A stretch of DNA of 64,000 nt, taken from positions 87,999,540 to 88,063,539 of the forward strand of contig CM068839.1 in the NCBI GenBank assembly GCA_028554795.2, written 5' to 3'. Under the pieces are notes generated by a model, which was not told the origin of the DNA, made no database searches, and saw only the letters and a list, made by a program, of their open reading frames with translations. Shown here in pieces: positions 50,896-63,663 of the stretch (the stretch's first letter is position 1; every line of letters begins with the position of its first letter). The stretch is from Sinohyriopsis cumingii. Taxonomy: Eukaryota > Mollusca > Bivalvia > Unionida > Unionidae. The position numbers and the translations under genes are program-made.

Positions 50896-52307
50896 AGTAT
50901 GAGAATACAAGAGTATATCACAATTATGCTCATGCAGCTCTGAGATTTTTTCAGAGACGTACGAAAATTCAATCAAAATCCAATTAAACATTTTATAATT
51001 TCATTTGTATTAAATGTTCTAATTCGAGGTTATTAAAAGCTTATTACATGAATAAACTGCACAATTTTGCAGGTGCCACATTTTACTTAAATAAAAACAG
51101 ACACCATGAAAAAGGAAAAATCAGCCAAATATATTCATATATTACCAAAACATAATGCAAATAGACTTTTTTTTAATATAAATTATTACAAAAAGTGCAC
51201 ATGTAAGATTTATAAATTCTTTGGTTGATCTTTTTTATTCTGGCTGTGTCATACAGGAAATGTTTTTTAAACTAAACAGGCATTGGATATTGAAAATCAA
51301 TTATAATCCTTATTATTGCAGCATATATACTTGTCAATTATTCTGGCCAAGCATTATGCTATAAGAATTGCATTGCATAAATGGAAATATATTGTACTGC
51401 AAACCCACTTCCTCACATCCGACCCTGTTATCTGTTCAATGAATGTATTCTACAAGTATCCTCAATGGCATGAATATGTGTTTTCTCTGAAATGTTTCAA
51501 ACTTAATGCAAAATAATGGTGAAAGACAAACGTTAATTCAAATAAAGCATCACACACATACACACGAATGCAACAAGTGTATACAGACAGGATGTCTTTC
51601 TTTGTCATACTATTTACACCGATAAATCAACAATAACTACTTGAAAGTGTTTTATTCAATTTTTAAATTCGGAAAAATGTGAGAAATACAATAAAACTCA
51701 AGAAATATTTATTTGTTGGTATTCCGCAGCGTGACAAATGGAACGTAACGCTCAGTGTAATTTCGACAATTTAGAACAAATGTTCATAACCGACAAAAAG
51801 ATTTCAAAGAAACTATATATGTAATCTTTACTGGTTCGATCTACAAGTAAATAGCTGCAGGATTCAGCTAATGGTGTACATTTCAAAAGGGAAATGGGAT
51901 GAAATTGTCTCGAAGTAATTGTAACCAAAGCGTACTAAAAGATTACATAGCTCGCCTCTTTGAAGTAATTATAAACAATGTAATAAACGAGTATGTATCT
52001 CAACAATTTGATGTAATTGTAACCAGAGTACTAAAGCCGAGTAAATATCTCAACTCGTTGAAGCAACTGTATAACTGTAAAAAGAGTAATAAATAAGTAT
52101 ATATCTCAATTCTCTGAAGTAATTGTAACCAAAGTACAATAAATGATTACATAGCTCATCTCTTAGAGGTAATTGTAACTAGTCTAATAAACTATTACAT
52201 ATCTCAGCTCTTCCAAGCAATTGTAAACAAAATGTAATAAATAACAGCTTAGATGACCTCTTCGATGCATTTAATAGTCTTCAGTTTACATAATAAAACT
52301 AATTATC
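49909..52307. repeat. B unit 13 (2,399 bp), contains a short B-type patch in an A-type block
   Basis: T-run form ttttttttaatata as in B unit 2, and ctgttcaatg as in B unit 12. Its terminal A-type minisatellite holds the conversion-like tract at 52065-52133. Confidence 0.95.
52065..52133. other. Conversion-like B-type tract inside an A-type minisatellite block
   Basis: Three consecutive diagnostic sites are B-type (a at 52081, a at 52095, t at 52110), while the flanking sites are A-type (c at 52064, g at 52134). Every other A-type block in the window has the A base at these three sites. Confidence 0.8.
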
Positions 52308-52887
52308 ATGCAGGTCAAAGGTCTTGGTGAGGTCGATGAACATCATGTAGAGTGGTTGACCTTGCTCTGTGTTCTTCTCTTGGAGTTGTCGTATGGAAAA
52401 TATCCTGTCTGTCGTCGACCTGCCTGCATTAAAGCCGCACTGGGATTCCAGGTGCACACTGTCCGCCAGCAACAGCAGCCTGTTGAATATAATGCGGGCA
52501 TACACGTTGCCAACGATGCTCAGAAGCGAGATCAAGCGAGATCCCTCTGTAATTATTACAGTCACTGAGGTCGCCATTGTTTTTGTAAACGGTATCTCGC
52601 GCATGTCTTGGGGTCCGCTCCTTCCTCCCAGCAGAGACAAAGTAGCTCATGCAGTGGCTGAAGGAATGTTTGTTTCCCACGTTCGATAGCTTCGGGCGGG
52701 ATGATGTCACTACCTGGTGCTTTGTCGTTTGGGAGGGAGTCGATTGCTTTGCTGAGCTCCTCTAAGGTGGGCACTTTGTCGAGCTCATCCATGGTGGGCA
52801 GTTTTTATGCTGCTAGGGGCCGCATCGGTGACTGACATTTCTTGGGAGTATAGCTCTAGGTAGTGTTCCACCCATCTGGCCATCTGT
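52299..52887 (-). pseudogene. RT remnant, A-type
   Basis: Private caacagcagcc near 52471 (NRLLLL instead of NRLQLL). Confidence 0.85.
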
Positions 52888-53700
52888 CATACTTAATGCA
52901 AAATAATGGTGAAAGACAAACGTTAATTCAAATAAAGCATCGCACACATACACACGAATGCAACAAGTGTATACAGACATGATGTCTTCCGTCGTCATAC
53001 TATATACACCGGCTAATCAACAATAACTACTTAAAAGTGTTTAATTCAATTTTTAAATTCACAAAAAATGTGAGAAATACAATAAAACTCAAGAAATCTT
53101 TATTTGTTGGTATTCCGCAGCGTAACAAATAGGAACGTAACGCCCAGTGTAATTTCGACAATTTAGAACAAATCTTCATATGCGACAAAAAGATTTCAAA
53201 GAAACTATATATGTAATCTTTACTGGTTCGATCTACAAGTAAATAACTCCAGGATTCAGTTTATGGTGTACATTTCAAAAGGGAAATGGGATGAAATTAT
53301 CTCGAAGTAATTGTAAGCAAAGTGTACTAAAAGATTACATAGCTCGCCTCTTTGAAGTAATTATAAACAATGTAATAAACGAGTATGTATCTCAACTATT
53401 TGATGTAATTGAAACCAGAGTATTAAAGCCGAGTAAATATCTCAACTCGTTGAAGTAACTGTATAACTGTAAAAAGAGTAATAAATAAGTATATATCTCA
53501 ATTCTCTGAAGTAATTGTAACCAAAATACAATAAATGATTACATAGCTCATCTCTTCAAGGTAATTGTAACTAGTCTAATAAACTATTACATATCTCAGC
53601 TCTTCCAAGCAATTGTTAACAAAATGTAATAAATAACAGCTTAGATGACCTCTTCGATGCATTTAATAGTCTTCAGTTTACATAATAAAAACTAATTATC
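52308..53700. repeat. A unit 16 (1,393 bp)
   Basis: Longest A unit. It carries a one-base insertion near 53130 (aaataggaacg). Confidence 0.95.
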
Positions 53701-54687
53701 ATGCAGGTCAATGGTCTTGGTGAGTTCAATGAACATCATGTAGAGTGGTTGACCTTGCTCTGTGTTCTTCTCTTGGAGTTGTCGTATGGAAAAGATCATG
53801 TCTGTCGTCGACCTGCCTGCTTTAAAGCCGCACTGGGATTCCAGGTGCACACGGTCCGCCAGCAACTGCAGCCTGTTGAGTATAATGCGAGAATACACTT
53901 TGCCAACGATGCTCAGAAGCGAGATCCCTCTGTAATTATTACAGTTACTGAGGTCGCCATTGTTTTTGTAAACGGTATCTCGCGCATATCTTGGAGGACC
54001 GCTCCTTTCCTCCCAGCAGAGACAAAGTAGCTCATGCAGCAGCTGAAGCAATGTTGGTTTCCCACGTTCGATAGCTTTGGGCGGGATGCTGTCACTACAT
54101 GGTGCTTTGTCGTTTGGGACGGAGTCGATTGCTTTGTTGAGCTCCTCTAAGGTGGGCACTTTGTGGAGCTCCTCTATGGTGGGCAGTTTTTATGCTGCTA
54201 GGGCTGCATCGGTGACTGACATTTCTTGGGAGCATAGCTCTGAGTAGTGTTCCACCCATCTGGCCATCTGTTGCTCGCAGTCAGTGATCTCCTCTCCCGT
54301 CAGAGATTTCTGGCGGACGATCCCTTTCACCATAGGGCCTAGAGCCTTCTTGATATCACAGTACATACCTTGGATGTTTCCGGATTCGGCACTGCGCTGG
54401 AGTCCTTCACATAGTTGTTACCAGTACTCGTTCGCGCACTGTCTAGCGATGTGTTGGGTGTTGCTTCGTGCGCTTCTGAGATCAGCAAGCATCCGTTCAT
54501 TAGGGCATTTTTTGTAAGCTTTGAAGGCTTTTCATTTGTCTTCGATTATTGGTTCTATCCTTGATAGATGTGCGCTGAACTAGTGCCAAACGTGGCCATG
54601 GCTGTGCTGTAGATGACACCCTTCATGGCGCTCCACATGGCTGTGGCATCGTGATCTGGCAGGTCTTGGAGTGCCTGGTCCAGGGCT
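53692..54687 (-). pseudogene. RT remnant, B-type
   Basis: Same alleles as the copy at 20598-21593. Confidence 0.85.
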
Positions 54688-56099
54688 AGTATGAGAATAC
54701 AAGAGTATATCACAATTATGCTCATGCAGCTCTGAGATTTTTTCAGAGACGTACGAAAATTCAATCAAAATCCAATTAAACATTTTATAATTTCATTTGT
54801 ATTAAATGTTCTAATTCGAGGTTATTAAAAGCTTATTACATGAATAAACTGCACAATTTTGCAGGTGCCACATTTTACTTAAATAAAAACAGACACCATG
54901 AAAAAGGAAAAATCAGCCAAATATATTCATATATTACCAAAACATAATGCAAATAGACTTTTTTTTTATATAAATTATTACAAAAAGTGCACATGTAAGA
55001 TTTATAAATTCTTTGGTTGATCTTTTTTATTCTGGCTGTGTCATACAGGAAATGTTTTTTAAACTAAACAGGCATTGGATATTGAAAATCAATTATAATC
55101 CTTATTATTGCAGCATATATACTTGTCAATTATTCTGGCCAAGCATTATGCTATAAGAATTGCATTGCATAAATGGAAATATATTGTACTGCAAACCCAC
55201 TTCCTCACATCCGACCCTGTTATCTGTTGAATGAATGTATTCTACAAGTATCCTCAATGGCATGAATATGTGTTTTCTCTGAAATGTTTCAAACTTAATG
55301 CAAAATAATGGTGAAAGACAAACGTTAATTCAAATAAAGCATCACACACATACACACGAATGCAACAAGTGTATACAGACAGGATGTCTTTCTTTGTCAT
55401 ACTATTTACACCGATAAATCAACAATAACTACTTGAAAGTGTTTTATTCAATTTTTAAATTCGGAAAAATGTGAGAAATACAATAAAACTCAAGAAATAT
55501 TTATTTGTTGGTATTCCGCAGCGTGACAAATGGAACGTAACGCTCAGTGTAATTTCGACAATTTAGAACAAATGTTCATAACCGACAAAAAGATTTCAAA
55601 GAAACTATATATGTAATCTTTACTGGTTCGATCTACAAGTAAATAGCTGCAGGATTCAGCTAATGGTGTACATTTCAAAAGGGAAATGGGATGAAATTGT
55701 CTCGAAGTAATTGTAACCAAAGCGTACTAAAAGATTACATAGCTCGCCTCTTTGAAGTAATTATAAACAATGTAATAAACGAGTATGTATCTCAACAATT
55801 TGATGTAATTGTAACCAGAGTACTAAAGCCGAGTAAATATCTCAACTCGTTGAAGCAACTGTATAACTGTAACAAGAGTAATAAATGAGTATATATCTCA
55901 ACTCTCTGAAGTAATTGTAACCAAAGTACAATAAATGATTACATAGCTCATCTCTTAGAGGTAATTGTAACTAGTCTAATAAACTATTACATATCTCAGC
56001 TCTTCCAAGCAATTGTAAACAAAATGTAATAAATAACAGCTTAGATGACCTCTTCGATGCATTTAATAGTCTTCAGTTTACATAATAAAACTAATTATC
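53701..56099. repeat. B unit 14 (2,399 bp)
   Basis: Partner of B unit 6 at +33,094 bp. Confidence 0.95.
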
Positions 56100-56679
56100 A
56101 TGCAGGTCAAAGGTCTTGGTGAGGTCGATGAACATCATGTAGAGTGGTTGACCTTGCTCTGTGTTCTTCTCTTGGAGTTGTCGTATGGAAAATATCCTGT
56201 CTGTCGTCGACCTGCCTGCATTAAAGCCGCACTGGGATTCCAGGTGCACACTGTCCGCCAGCAACTGCAGCCTGTTGAATATAATGCGGGCATACACGTT
56301 GCCAACGATGCTCAGAAGCGAGATCAAGCGAGATCCCTCTGTAATTATTACAGTCACTGAGGTCGCCATTGTTTTTGTAAACGGTATCTCGCGCATGTCT
56401 TGGGGTCCGCTCCTTCCTCCCAGCAGAGACAAAGTAGCTCATGCAGTGGCTGAAGGAATGTTTGTTTCCCACGTTCGATAGCTTCGGGCGGGATGATGTC
56501 ACTACCTGGTGCTTTGTCGTTTGGGAGGGAGTCGATTGCTTTGCTGAGCTCCTCTAAGGTGGGCACTTTGTCGAGCTCATCCATGGTGGGCAGTTTTTAT
56601 GCTGCTAGGGGCCGCATCGGTGACTGACATTTCTTGGGAGTATAGCTCTAGGTAGTGTTCCACCCATCTGGCCATCTGT
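56091..56679 (-). pseudogene. RT remnant, A-type
   Basis: Same translation as the reference A copy. Confidence 0.85.
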
Positions 56680-57491
56680 CATACTTAATGCAAAATAATG
56701 GTGAAAGACAAACGTTAATTCAAATAAAGCATCGCACACATACACACGAATGCAACAAGTGTATACAGACATGATGTCTTCCGTCGTCATACTATATACA
56801 CCGGCTAATCAACAATAACTACTTAAAAGTGTTTAATTCAATTTTTAAATTCACAAAAATTGTGAGAAATACAATAAAACTCAAGAAATCTTTATTTGTT
56901 GGTATTCCGCAGCGTAACAAATGGAACGTAACGCCCAGTGTAATTTCGACAATTTAGAACAAATCTTCATATGCGACAAAAAGATTTCAAAGAAACTATA
57001 TATGTAATCTTTACTGGTTCGATCTACAAGTAAATAACTCCAGGATTCAGTTTATGGTGTACATTTCAAAAGGGAAATGGGATGAAATTATCTCGAAGTA
57101 ATTGTAAGCAAAGTGTACTAAAAGATTACATAGCTCGCCTCTTTGAAGTAATTATAAACAATGTAATAAACGAGTATGTATCTCAACTATTTGATGTAAT
57201 TGAAACCAGAGTATTAAAGCCGAGTAAATATCTCAACTCGTTGAAGTAACTGTATAACTGTAAAAAGAGTAATAAATAAGTATATATCTCAATTCTCTGA
57301 AGTAATTGTAACCAAAATACAATAAATGATTACATAGCTCATCTCTTCAAGGTAATTGTAACTAGTCTAATAAACTATTACATATCTCAGCTCTTCCAAG
57401 CAATTGTTAACAAAATGTAATAAATAACAGCTTAGATGACCTCTTCGATGCATTTAATAGTCTTCAGTTTACATAATAAAAACTAATTATC
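56100..57491. repeat. A unit 17 (1,392 bp)
   Basis: Partner of A unit 7, sharing caaaaattgtgag near 56,854. Confidence 0.95.
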
Positions 57492-58478
57492 ATGCAGGTC
57501 AATGGTCTTGGTGAGTTCAATGAACATCATGTAGAGTGGTTGACCTTGCTCTGTGTTCTTCTCTTGGAGTTGTCGTATGGAAAAGATCATGTCTGTCGTC
57601 GACCTGCCTGCTTTAAAGCCGCACTGGGATTCCAGGTGCACACGGTCCGCCAGCAACTGCAGCCTGTTGAGTATAATGCGAGAATACACTTTGCCAACGA
57701 TGCTCAGAAGCGAGATCCCTCTGTAATTATTACAGTCACTGAGGTCGCCATTGTTTTTGTAAACGGTATCTCGCGCATATCTTGGAGGACCGCTCCTTTC
57801 CTCCCAGCAGAGACAAAGTAGCTCATGCAGCAGCTGAAGCAATGTTGGTTTCCCACGTTCGATAGCTTTGGGCGGGATGCTGTCACTACATGGTGCTTTG
57901 TCGTTTGGGACGGAGTCGATTGCTTTGTTGAGCTCCTCTAAGGTGGGCACTTTGTGGAGCTCCTCTATGGTGGGCAGTTTTTATGCTGCTAGGGCTGCAT
58001 CGGTGACTGACATTTCTTGGGAGCATAGCTCTGAGTAGTGTTCCACCCATCTGGCCATCTGTTGCTCGCAGTCAGTGATCTCCTCTCCCGTCAGAGATTT
58101 CTGGCGGACGATCCCTTTCACCATAGGGCCTAGAGCCTTCTTGATATCACAGTACATACCTTGGATGTTTCCGGATTCGGCACTGCGCTGGAGTCCTTCA
58201 CATAGTTGTTACCAGTACTCGTTCGCGCACTGTCTAGCGATGTGTTGGGTGTTGCTTCGTGCGCTTCTGAGATCAGCAAGCATCCGTTCATTAGGGCATT
58301 TTTTGTAAGCTTTGAAGGCTTTTCATTTGTCTTCGATTATTGGTTCTATCCTTGATAGATGTGCGCTGAACTAGTGCCAAACGTGGCCATGGCTGTGCTG
58401 TAGATGACACCCTTCATGGCGCTCCACATGGCTGTTTCATCGTGATCTGGCAGGTCTTGGAGTGCCTGGTCCAGGGCT
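57483..58478 (-). pseudogene. RT remnant, B-type, tttcatcg allele
   Basis: Same alleles as 24389-25384. Confidence 0.85.
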
Positions 58479-59889
58479 AGTATGAGAATACAAGAGTATA
58501 TCACAATTATGCTCATGCAGCTCTGAGATTTTTTCAGAGACGTACGAAAATTCAATCAAAATCCAATTAAACATTTTATAATTTCATTTGTATTAAATGT
58601 TCTAATTCGAGGTTATTAAAAGCTTATTACATGAATAAACTGCACAATTTTGCAGGTGCCACATTTTACTTAAATAAAAACAGACACCATGAAAAAGGAA
58701 AAATCAGCCAAATATATTCATATATTAACAAAACATAATGCAAATAGACTTTTTTTTATATAAATTATTACAAAAAGTGCACATGTAAGATTTATAAATT
58801 CTTTGGTTGATCTTTTTTATTCTGGCTGTGTCATACAGGAAATGTTTTTTAAACTAAACAGGCATTGGATATTGAAAATCAATTATAATCCTTATTATTG
58901 CAGCATATATACTTGTCAATTATTCTGGCCAAGCATTATGCTATAAGAATTGCATTGCATAAATGGAAATATATTGTACTGCAAACCCACTTCCTCACAT
59001 CCGACCCTGTTATCTGTTGAATGAATGTATTCTACAAGTATCCTCAATGGCATGAATATGTGTTTTCTCTGAAATGTTTCAAACTTAATGCAAAATAATG
59101 GTGAAAGACAAACGTTAATTCAAATAAAGCATCACACACATACACACGAATGCAACAAGTGTATACAGACAGGATGTCTTTCTTTGTCATACTATTTACA
59201 CCGATAAATCAACAATAACTACTTGAAAGTGTTTTATTCAATTTTTAAATTCGGAAAAATGTTAGAAATACAATAAAACTCAAGAAATATTTATTTGTTG
59301 GTATTCCGCAGCGTGACAAATGGAACGTAACGCTCAGTGTAATTTCGACAATTTAGAACAAATGTTCATAACCGACAAAAAGATTTCAAAGAAACTATAT
59401 ATGTAATCTTTACTGGTTCGATCTACAAGTAAATAGCTGCAGGATTCAGCTAATGGTGTACATTTCAAAAGGGAAATGGGATGAAATTGTCTCGAAGTAA
59501 TTGTAACCAAAGCGTACTAAAAGATTACATAGCTCGCCTCTTTGAAGTAATTATAAACAATGTAATAAACGAGTATGTATCTCAACAATTTGATGTAATT
59601 GTAACCAGAGTACTAAAGCCGAGTAAATATCTCAACTCGTTGAAGCAACTGTATAACTGTAACAAGAGTAATAAATGAGTATATATCTCAACTCTCTGAA
59701 GTAATTGTAACCAAAGTACAATAAATGATTACATAGCTCATCTCTTAGAGGTAATTGTAACTAGTCTAATAAACTATTACATATCTCAGCTCTTCCAAGC
59801 AATTGTAAACAAAATGTAATAAATAACAGCTTAGATGACCTCTTCGATGCATTTAATAGTCTTCAGTTTACATAATAAAACTAATTATC
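57492..59889. repeat. B unit 15 (2,398 bp)
   Basis: Partner of B unit 7. Private a at 58728 (attaacaaaac). Last B unit in the window. Confidence 0.95.
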
Positions 59890-60469
59890 ATGCAGGTCAA
59901 AGGTCTTGGTGAGGTCGATGAACATCATGTAGAGTGGTTGACCTTGCTCTGTGTTCTTCTCTTGGAGTTGTCGTATGGAAAATATCCTGTCTGTCGTCGA
60001 CCTGCCTGCATTAAAGCCGCACTGGGATTCCAGGTGCACACTGTCCGCCAGCAACTGCAGCCTGTTGAATATAATGCGGGCATACACGTTGCCAACGATG
60101 CTCAGAAGCGAGATCAAGCGAGATCCCTCTGTAATTATTACAGTCACTGAGGTCGCCATTGTTTTTGTAAACGGTATCTCGCGCATGTCTTGGGGTCCGC
60201 TCCTTCCTCCCAGCAGAGACAAAGTAGCTCATGCAGTGGCTGAAGGAATGTTTGTTTCCCACGTTCGATAGCTTCGGGCGGGATGATGTCACTACCTGGT
60301 GCTTTGTCGTTTGGGAGGGAGTCGATTGCTTTGCTGAGCTCCTCTAAGGTGGGCACTTTGTCGAGCTCATCCATGGTGGGCAGTTTTTATGCTGCTAGGG
60401 GCCGCATCGGTGACTGACATTTCTTGGGAGTATAGCTCTAGGTAGTGTTCCACCCATCTGGCCATCTGT
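59881..60469 (-). pseudogene. RT remnant, A-type
   Basis: Same translation as the reference A copy. Confidence 0.85.
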
Positions 60470-61279
60470 CATACTTAATGCAAAATAATGGTGAAAGACA
60501 AACGTTAATTCAAATAAAGCATCGCACACATACACACGAATGCAACAAGTGTATACAGACATGATGTCTTCCGTCGTCATACTATATACACCGGCTAATC
60601 AACAATAACTACTTAAAAGTGTTTAATTCAATTTTTAAATTCACAAAAATGTGAGAAATACAATAAAACTCAAGAAATCTTTATTTGTTGGTATTCCGCA
60701 GCGTAACAAATGGAACGTAACGCCCAGTGTAATTTCGACAATTTAGAACAAATCTTCATATGCGACAAAAAGATTTCAAAGAAACTATATATGTAATCTT
60801 TACTGGTTCGATCTACAAGTAAATAACTCCAGGATTCAGCTAATGGTGTACATTTCAAAAGGGAAATGGGATGAAATTGTCTCGAAGTAATTGTAACCAA
60901 AGCGTACTAAAAGATTACATAGCTCGCCTCTTTGAAGTAATTATAAACAATGTAATAAACGAGTATGTATCTCAACAATTTGATGTAATTGTAACCAGAG
61001 TACTAAAGCCGAGTAAATATCTCAACTCGTTGAAGCAACTGTATAACTGTAACAAGAGTAATAAATGAGTATATATCTCAACTCTCTGAAGTAATTGTAA
61101 CCAAAGTACAATAAATGATTACATAGCTCATCTCTTAGAGGTAATTGTAACTAGTCTAATAAACTATTACATATCTCAGCTCTTCCAAGCAATTGTAAAC
61201 AAAATGTAATAAATAACAGCTTAGATGACCTCTTCGATGCATTTAATAGTCTTCAGTTTACATAATAAAACTAATTATC
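59890..61279. repeat. A unit 18 (1,390 bp), followed by another A
   Basis: Partner of A unit 8. Confidence 0.95.
60830..60839. other. A-to-A hybrid junction 3
   Basis: caggattcag between an A-tail left side and a B-tail right side, as at 27736-27745. Confidence 0.85.
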
Positions 61280-61859
61280 ATGCAGGTCAAAGGTCTTGGT
61301 GAGGTCGATGAACATCATGTAGAGTGGTTGACCTTGCTCTGTGTTCTTCTCTTGGAGTTGTCGTATGGAAAATATCCTGTCTGTCGTCGACCTGCCTGCA
61401 TTAAAGCCGCACTGGGATTCCAGGTGCACACTGTCCGCCAGCAACTGCAGCCTGTTGAATATAATGCGGGCATACACGTTGCCAACGATGCTCAGAAGCG
61501 AGATCAAGCGAGATCCCTCTGTAATTATTACAGTCACTGAGGTCGCCATTGTTTTTGTAAACGGTATCTCGCGCATGTCTTGGGGTCCGCTCCTTCCTCC
61601 CAGCAGAGACAAAGTAGCTCATGCAGTGGCTGAAGGAATGTTTGTTTCCCACGTTCGATAGCTTCGGGCGGGATGATGTCACTACCTGGTGCTTTGTCGT
61701 TTGGGAGGGAGTCGATTGCTTTGCTGAGCTCCTCTAAGGTGGGCACTTTGTCGAGCTCATCCATGGTGGGCAGTTTTTATGCTGCTAGGGGCCGCATCGG
61801 TGACTGACATTTCTTGGGAGTATAGCTCTAGGTAGTGTTCCACCCATCTGGCCATCTGT
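61271..61859 (-). pseudogene. RT remnant, A-type
   Basis: Same translation as the reference A copy. Confidence 0.85.
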
Positions 61860-62669
61860 CATACTTAATGCAAAATAATGGTGAAAGACAAACGTTAATT
61901 CAAATAAAGCATCGCACACATACACACGAATGCAACAAGTGTATACAGACATGATGTCTTCCGTCGTCATACTATATACACCGGCTAATCAACAATAACT
62001 ACTTAAAAGTGTTTAATTCAATTTTTAAATTCACAAAAATGTGAGAAATACAATAAAACTCAAGAAATCTTTATTTGTTGGTATTCCGCAGCGTAACAAA
62101 TGGAACGTAACGCCCAGTGTAATTTCGACAATTTAGAACAAATCTTCATATGCGACAAAAAGATTTCAAAGAAACTATATATGTAATCTTTACTGGTTCG
62201 ATCTACAAGTAAATAACTCCAGGATTCAGCTAATGGTGTACATTTCAAAAGGGAAATGGGATGAAATTGTCTCGAAGTAATTGTAACCAAAGCGTACTAA
62301 AAGATTACATAGCTCGCCTCTTTGAAGTAATTATAAACAATGTAATAAACGAGTATGTATCTCAACAATTTGATGTAATTGTAACCAGAGTACTAAAGCC
62401 GAGTAAATATCTCAACTCGTTGAAGCAACTGTATAACTGTAACAAGAGTAATAAATGAGTATATATCTCAACTCTCTGAAGTAATTGTAACCAAAGTACA
62501 ATAAATGATTACATAGCTCATCTCTTAGAGGTAATTGTAACTAGTCTAATAAACTATTACATATCTCAGCTCTTCCAAGCAATTGTAAACAAAATGTAAT
62601 AAATAACAGCTTAGATGACCTCTTCGATGCATTTAATAGTCTTCAGTTTACATAATAAAACTAATTATC
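61280..62669. repeat. A unit 19 (1,390 bp), followed by another A
   Basis: Partner of A unit 9. Confidence 0.95.
62220..62229. other. A-to-A hybrid junction 4
   Basis: Same breakpoint interval as the other A-to-A junctions. Confidence 0.85.
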
Positions 62670-63249
62670 ATGCAGGTCAAAGGTCTTGGTGAGGTCGATG
62701 AACATCATGTAGAGTGGTTGACCTTGCTCTGTGTTCTTCTCTTGGAGTTGTCGTATGGAAAATATCCTGTCTGTCGTCGACCTGCCTGCATTAAAGCCGC
62801 ACTGGGATTCCAGGTGCACACTGTCCGCCAGCAACTGCAGCCTGTTGAATATAATGCGGGCATACACGTTGCCAACGATGCTCAGAAGCGAGATCAAGCG
62901 AGATCCCTCTGTAATTATTACAGTCACTGAGGTCGCCATTGTTTTTGTAAACGGTATCTCGCGCATGTCTTGGGGTCCGCTCCTTCCTCCCAGCGGATTC
63001 AAAGTAGCTCATGCAGTGGCTGAAGGAATGTTTGTTTCCCACGTTCGATAGCTTCGGGCGGGATGATGTCACTACCTGGTGCTTTGTCGTTTGGGAGGGA
63101 GTCGATTGCTTTGCTGAGCTCCTCTAAGGTGGGCACTTTGTCGAGCTCATCCATGGTGGGCAGTTTTTATGCTGCTAGGGGCCGCATCGGTGACTGACAT
63201 TTCTTGGGAGTATAGCTCTAGGTAGTGTTCCACCCATCTGGCCATCTGT
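62661..63249 (-). pseudogene. RT remnant, A-type, ggattc variant
   Basis: Same three clustered substitutions (62995, 62998, 62999) as the copy at 29567-30155. Confidence 0.85.
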
Positions 63250-63609
63250 CATACTTAATGCAAAATAATGGTGAAAGACAAACGTTAATTCAAATAAAGC
63301 ATCGCACACATACACACGAATGCAACAAGTGTATACAGACATGATGTCTTCCGTCGTCATACTATATACACCGGCTAATCAACAATAACTACTTAAAAGT
63401 GTTTAATTCAATTTTTAAATTCACAAAAATGTGAGAAATACAATAAAACTCAAGAAATCTTTATTTGTTGGTATTCCGCAGCGTAACAAATGGAACGTAA
63501 CGCCCAGTGTAATTTCGACAATTTAGAACAAATCTTCATATGCGACAAAAAGATTTCAAAGAAACTATATATGTAATCTTTACTGGTTCGATCTACAAGT
63601 AAATAACTC

Positions 63610-63619
63610 CAGGATTCAG
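63610..63619. other. A-to-A hybrid junction 5
   Basis: Same breakpoint interval. There is no counterpart at 30,516-30,525, where the junction is the normal A-to-B type. Confidence 0.85.
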
Positions 63620-63663
63620 CTAATGGTGTACATTTCAAAAGGGAAATGGGATGAAATTGTCTC

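Larger units (their letters stand above)
53131..63619. repeat. Second copy of the ~10.5 kb block (+33,094 bp)
   Basis: Partner of 20,037-30,525. The match ends at 63,620, where this copy continues with the B-tail base c and an A-type block while the first copy continues with t and a B-type block. Confidence 0.75.
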
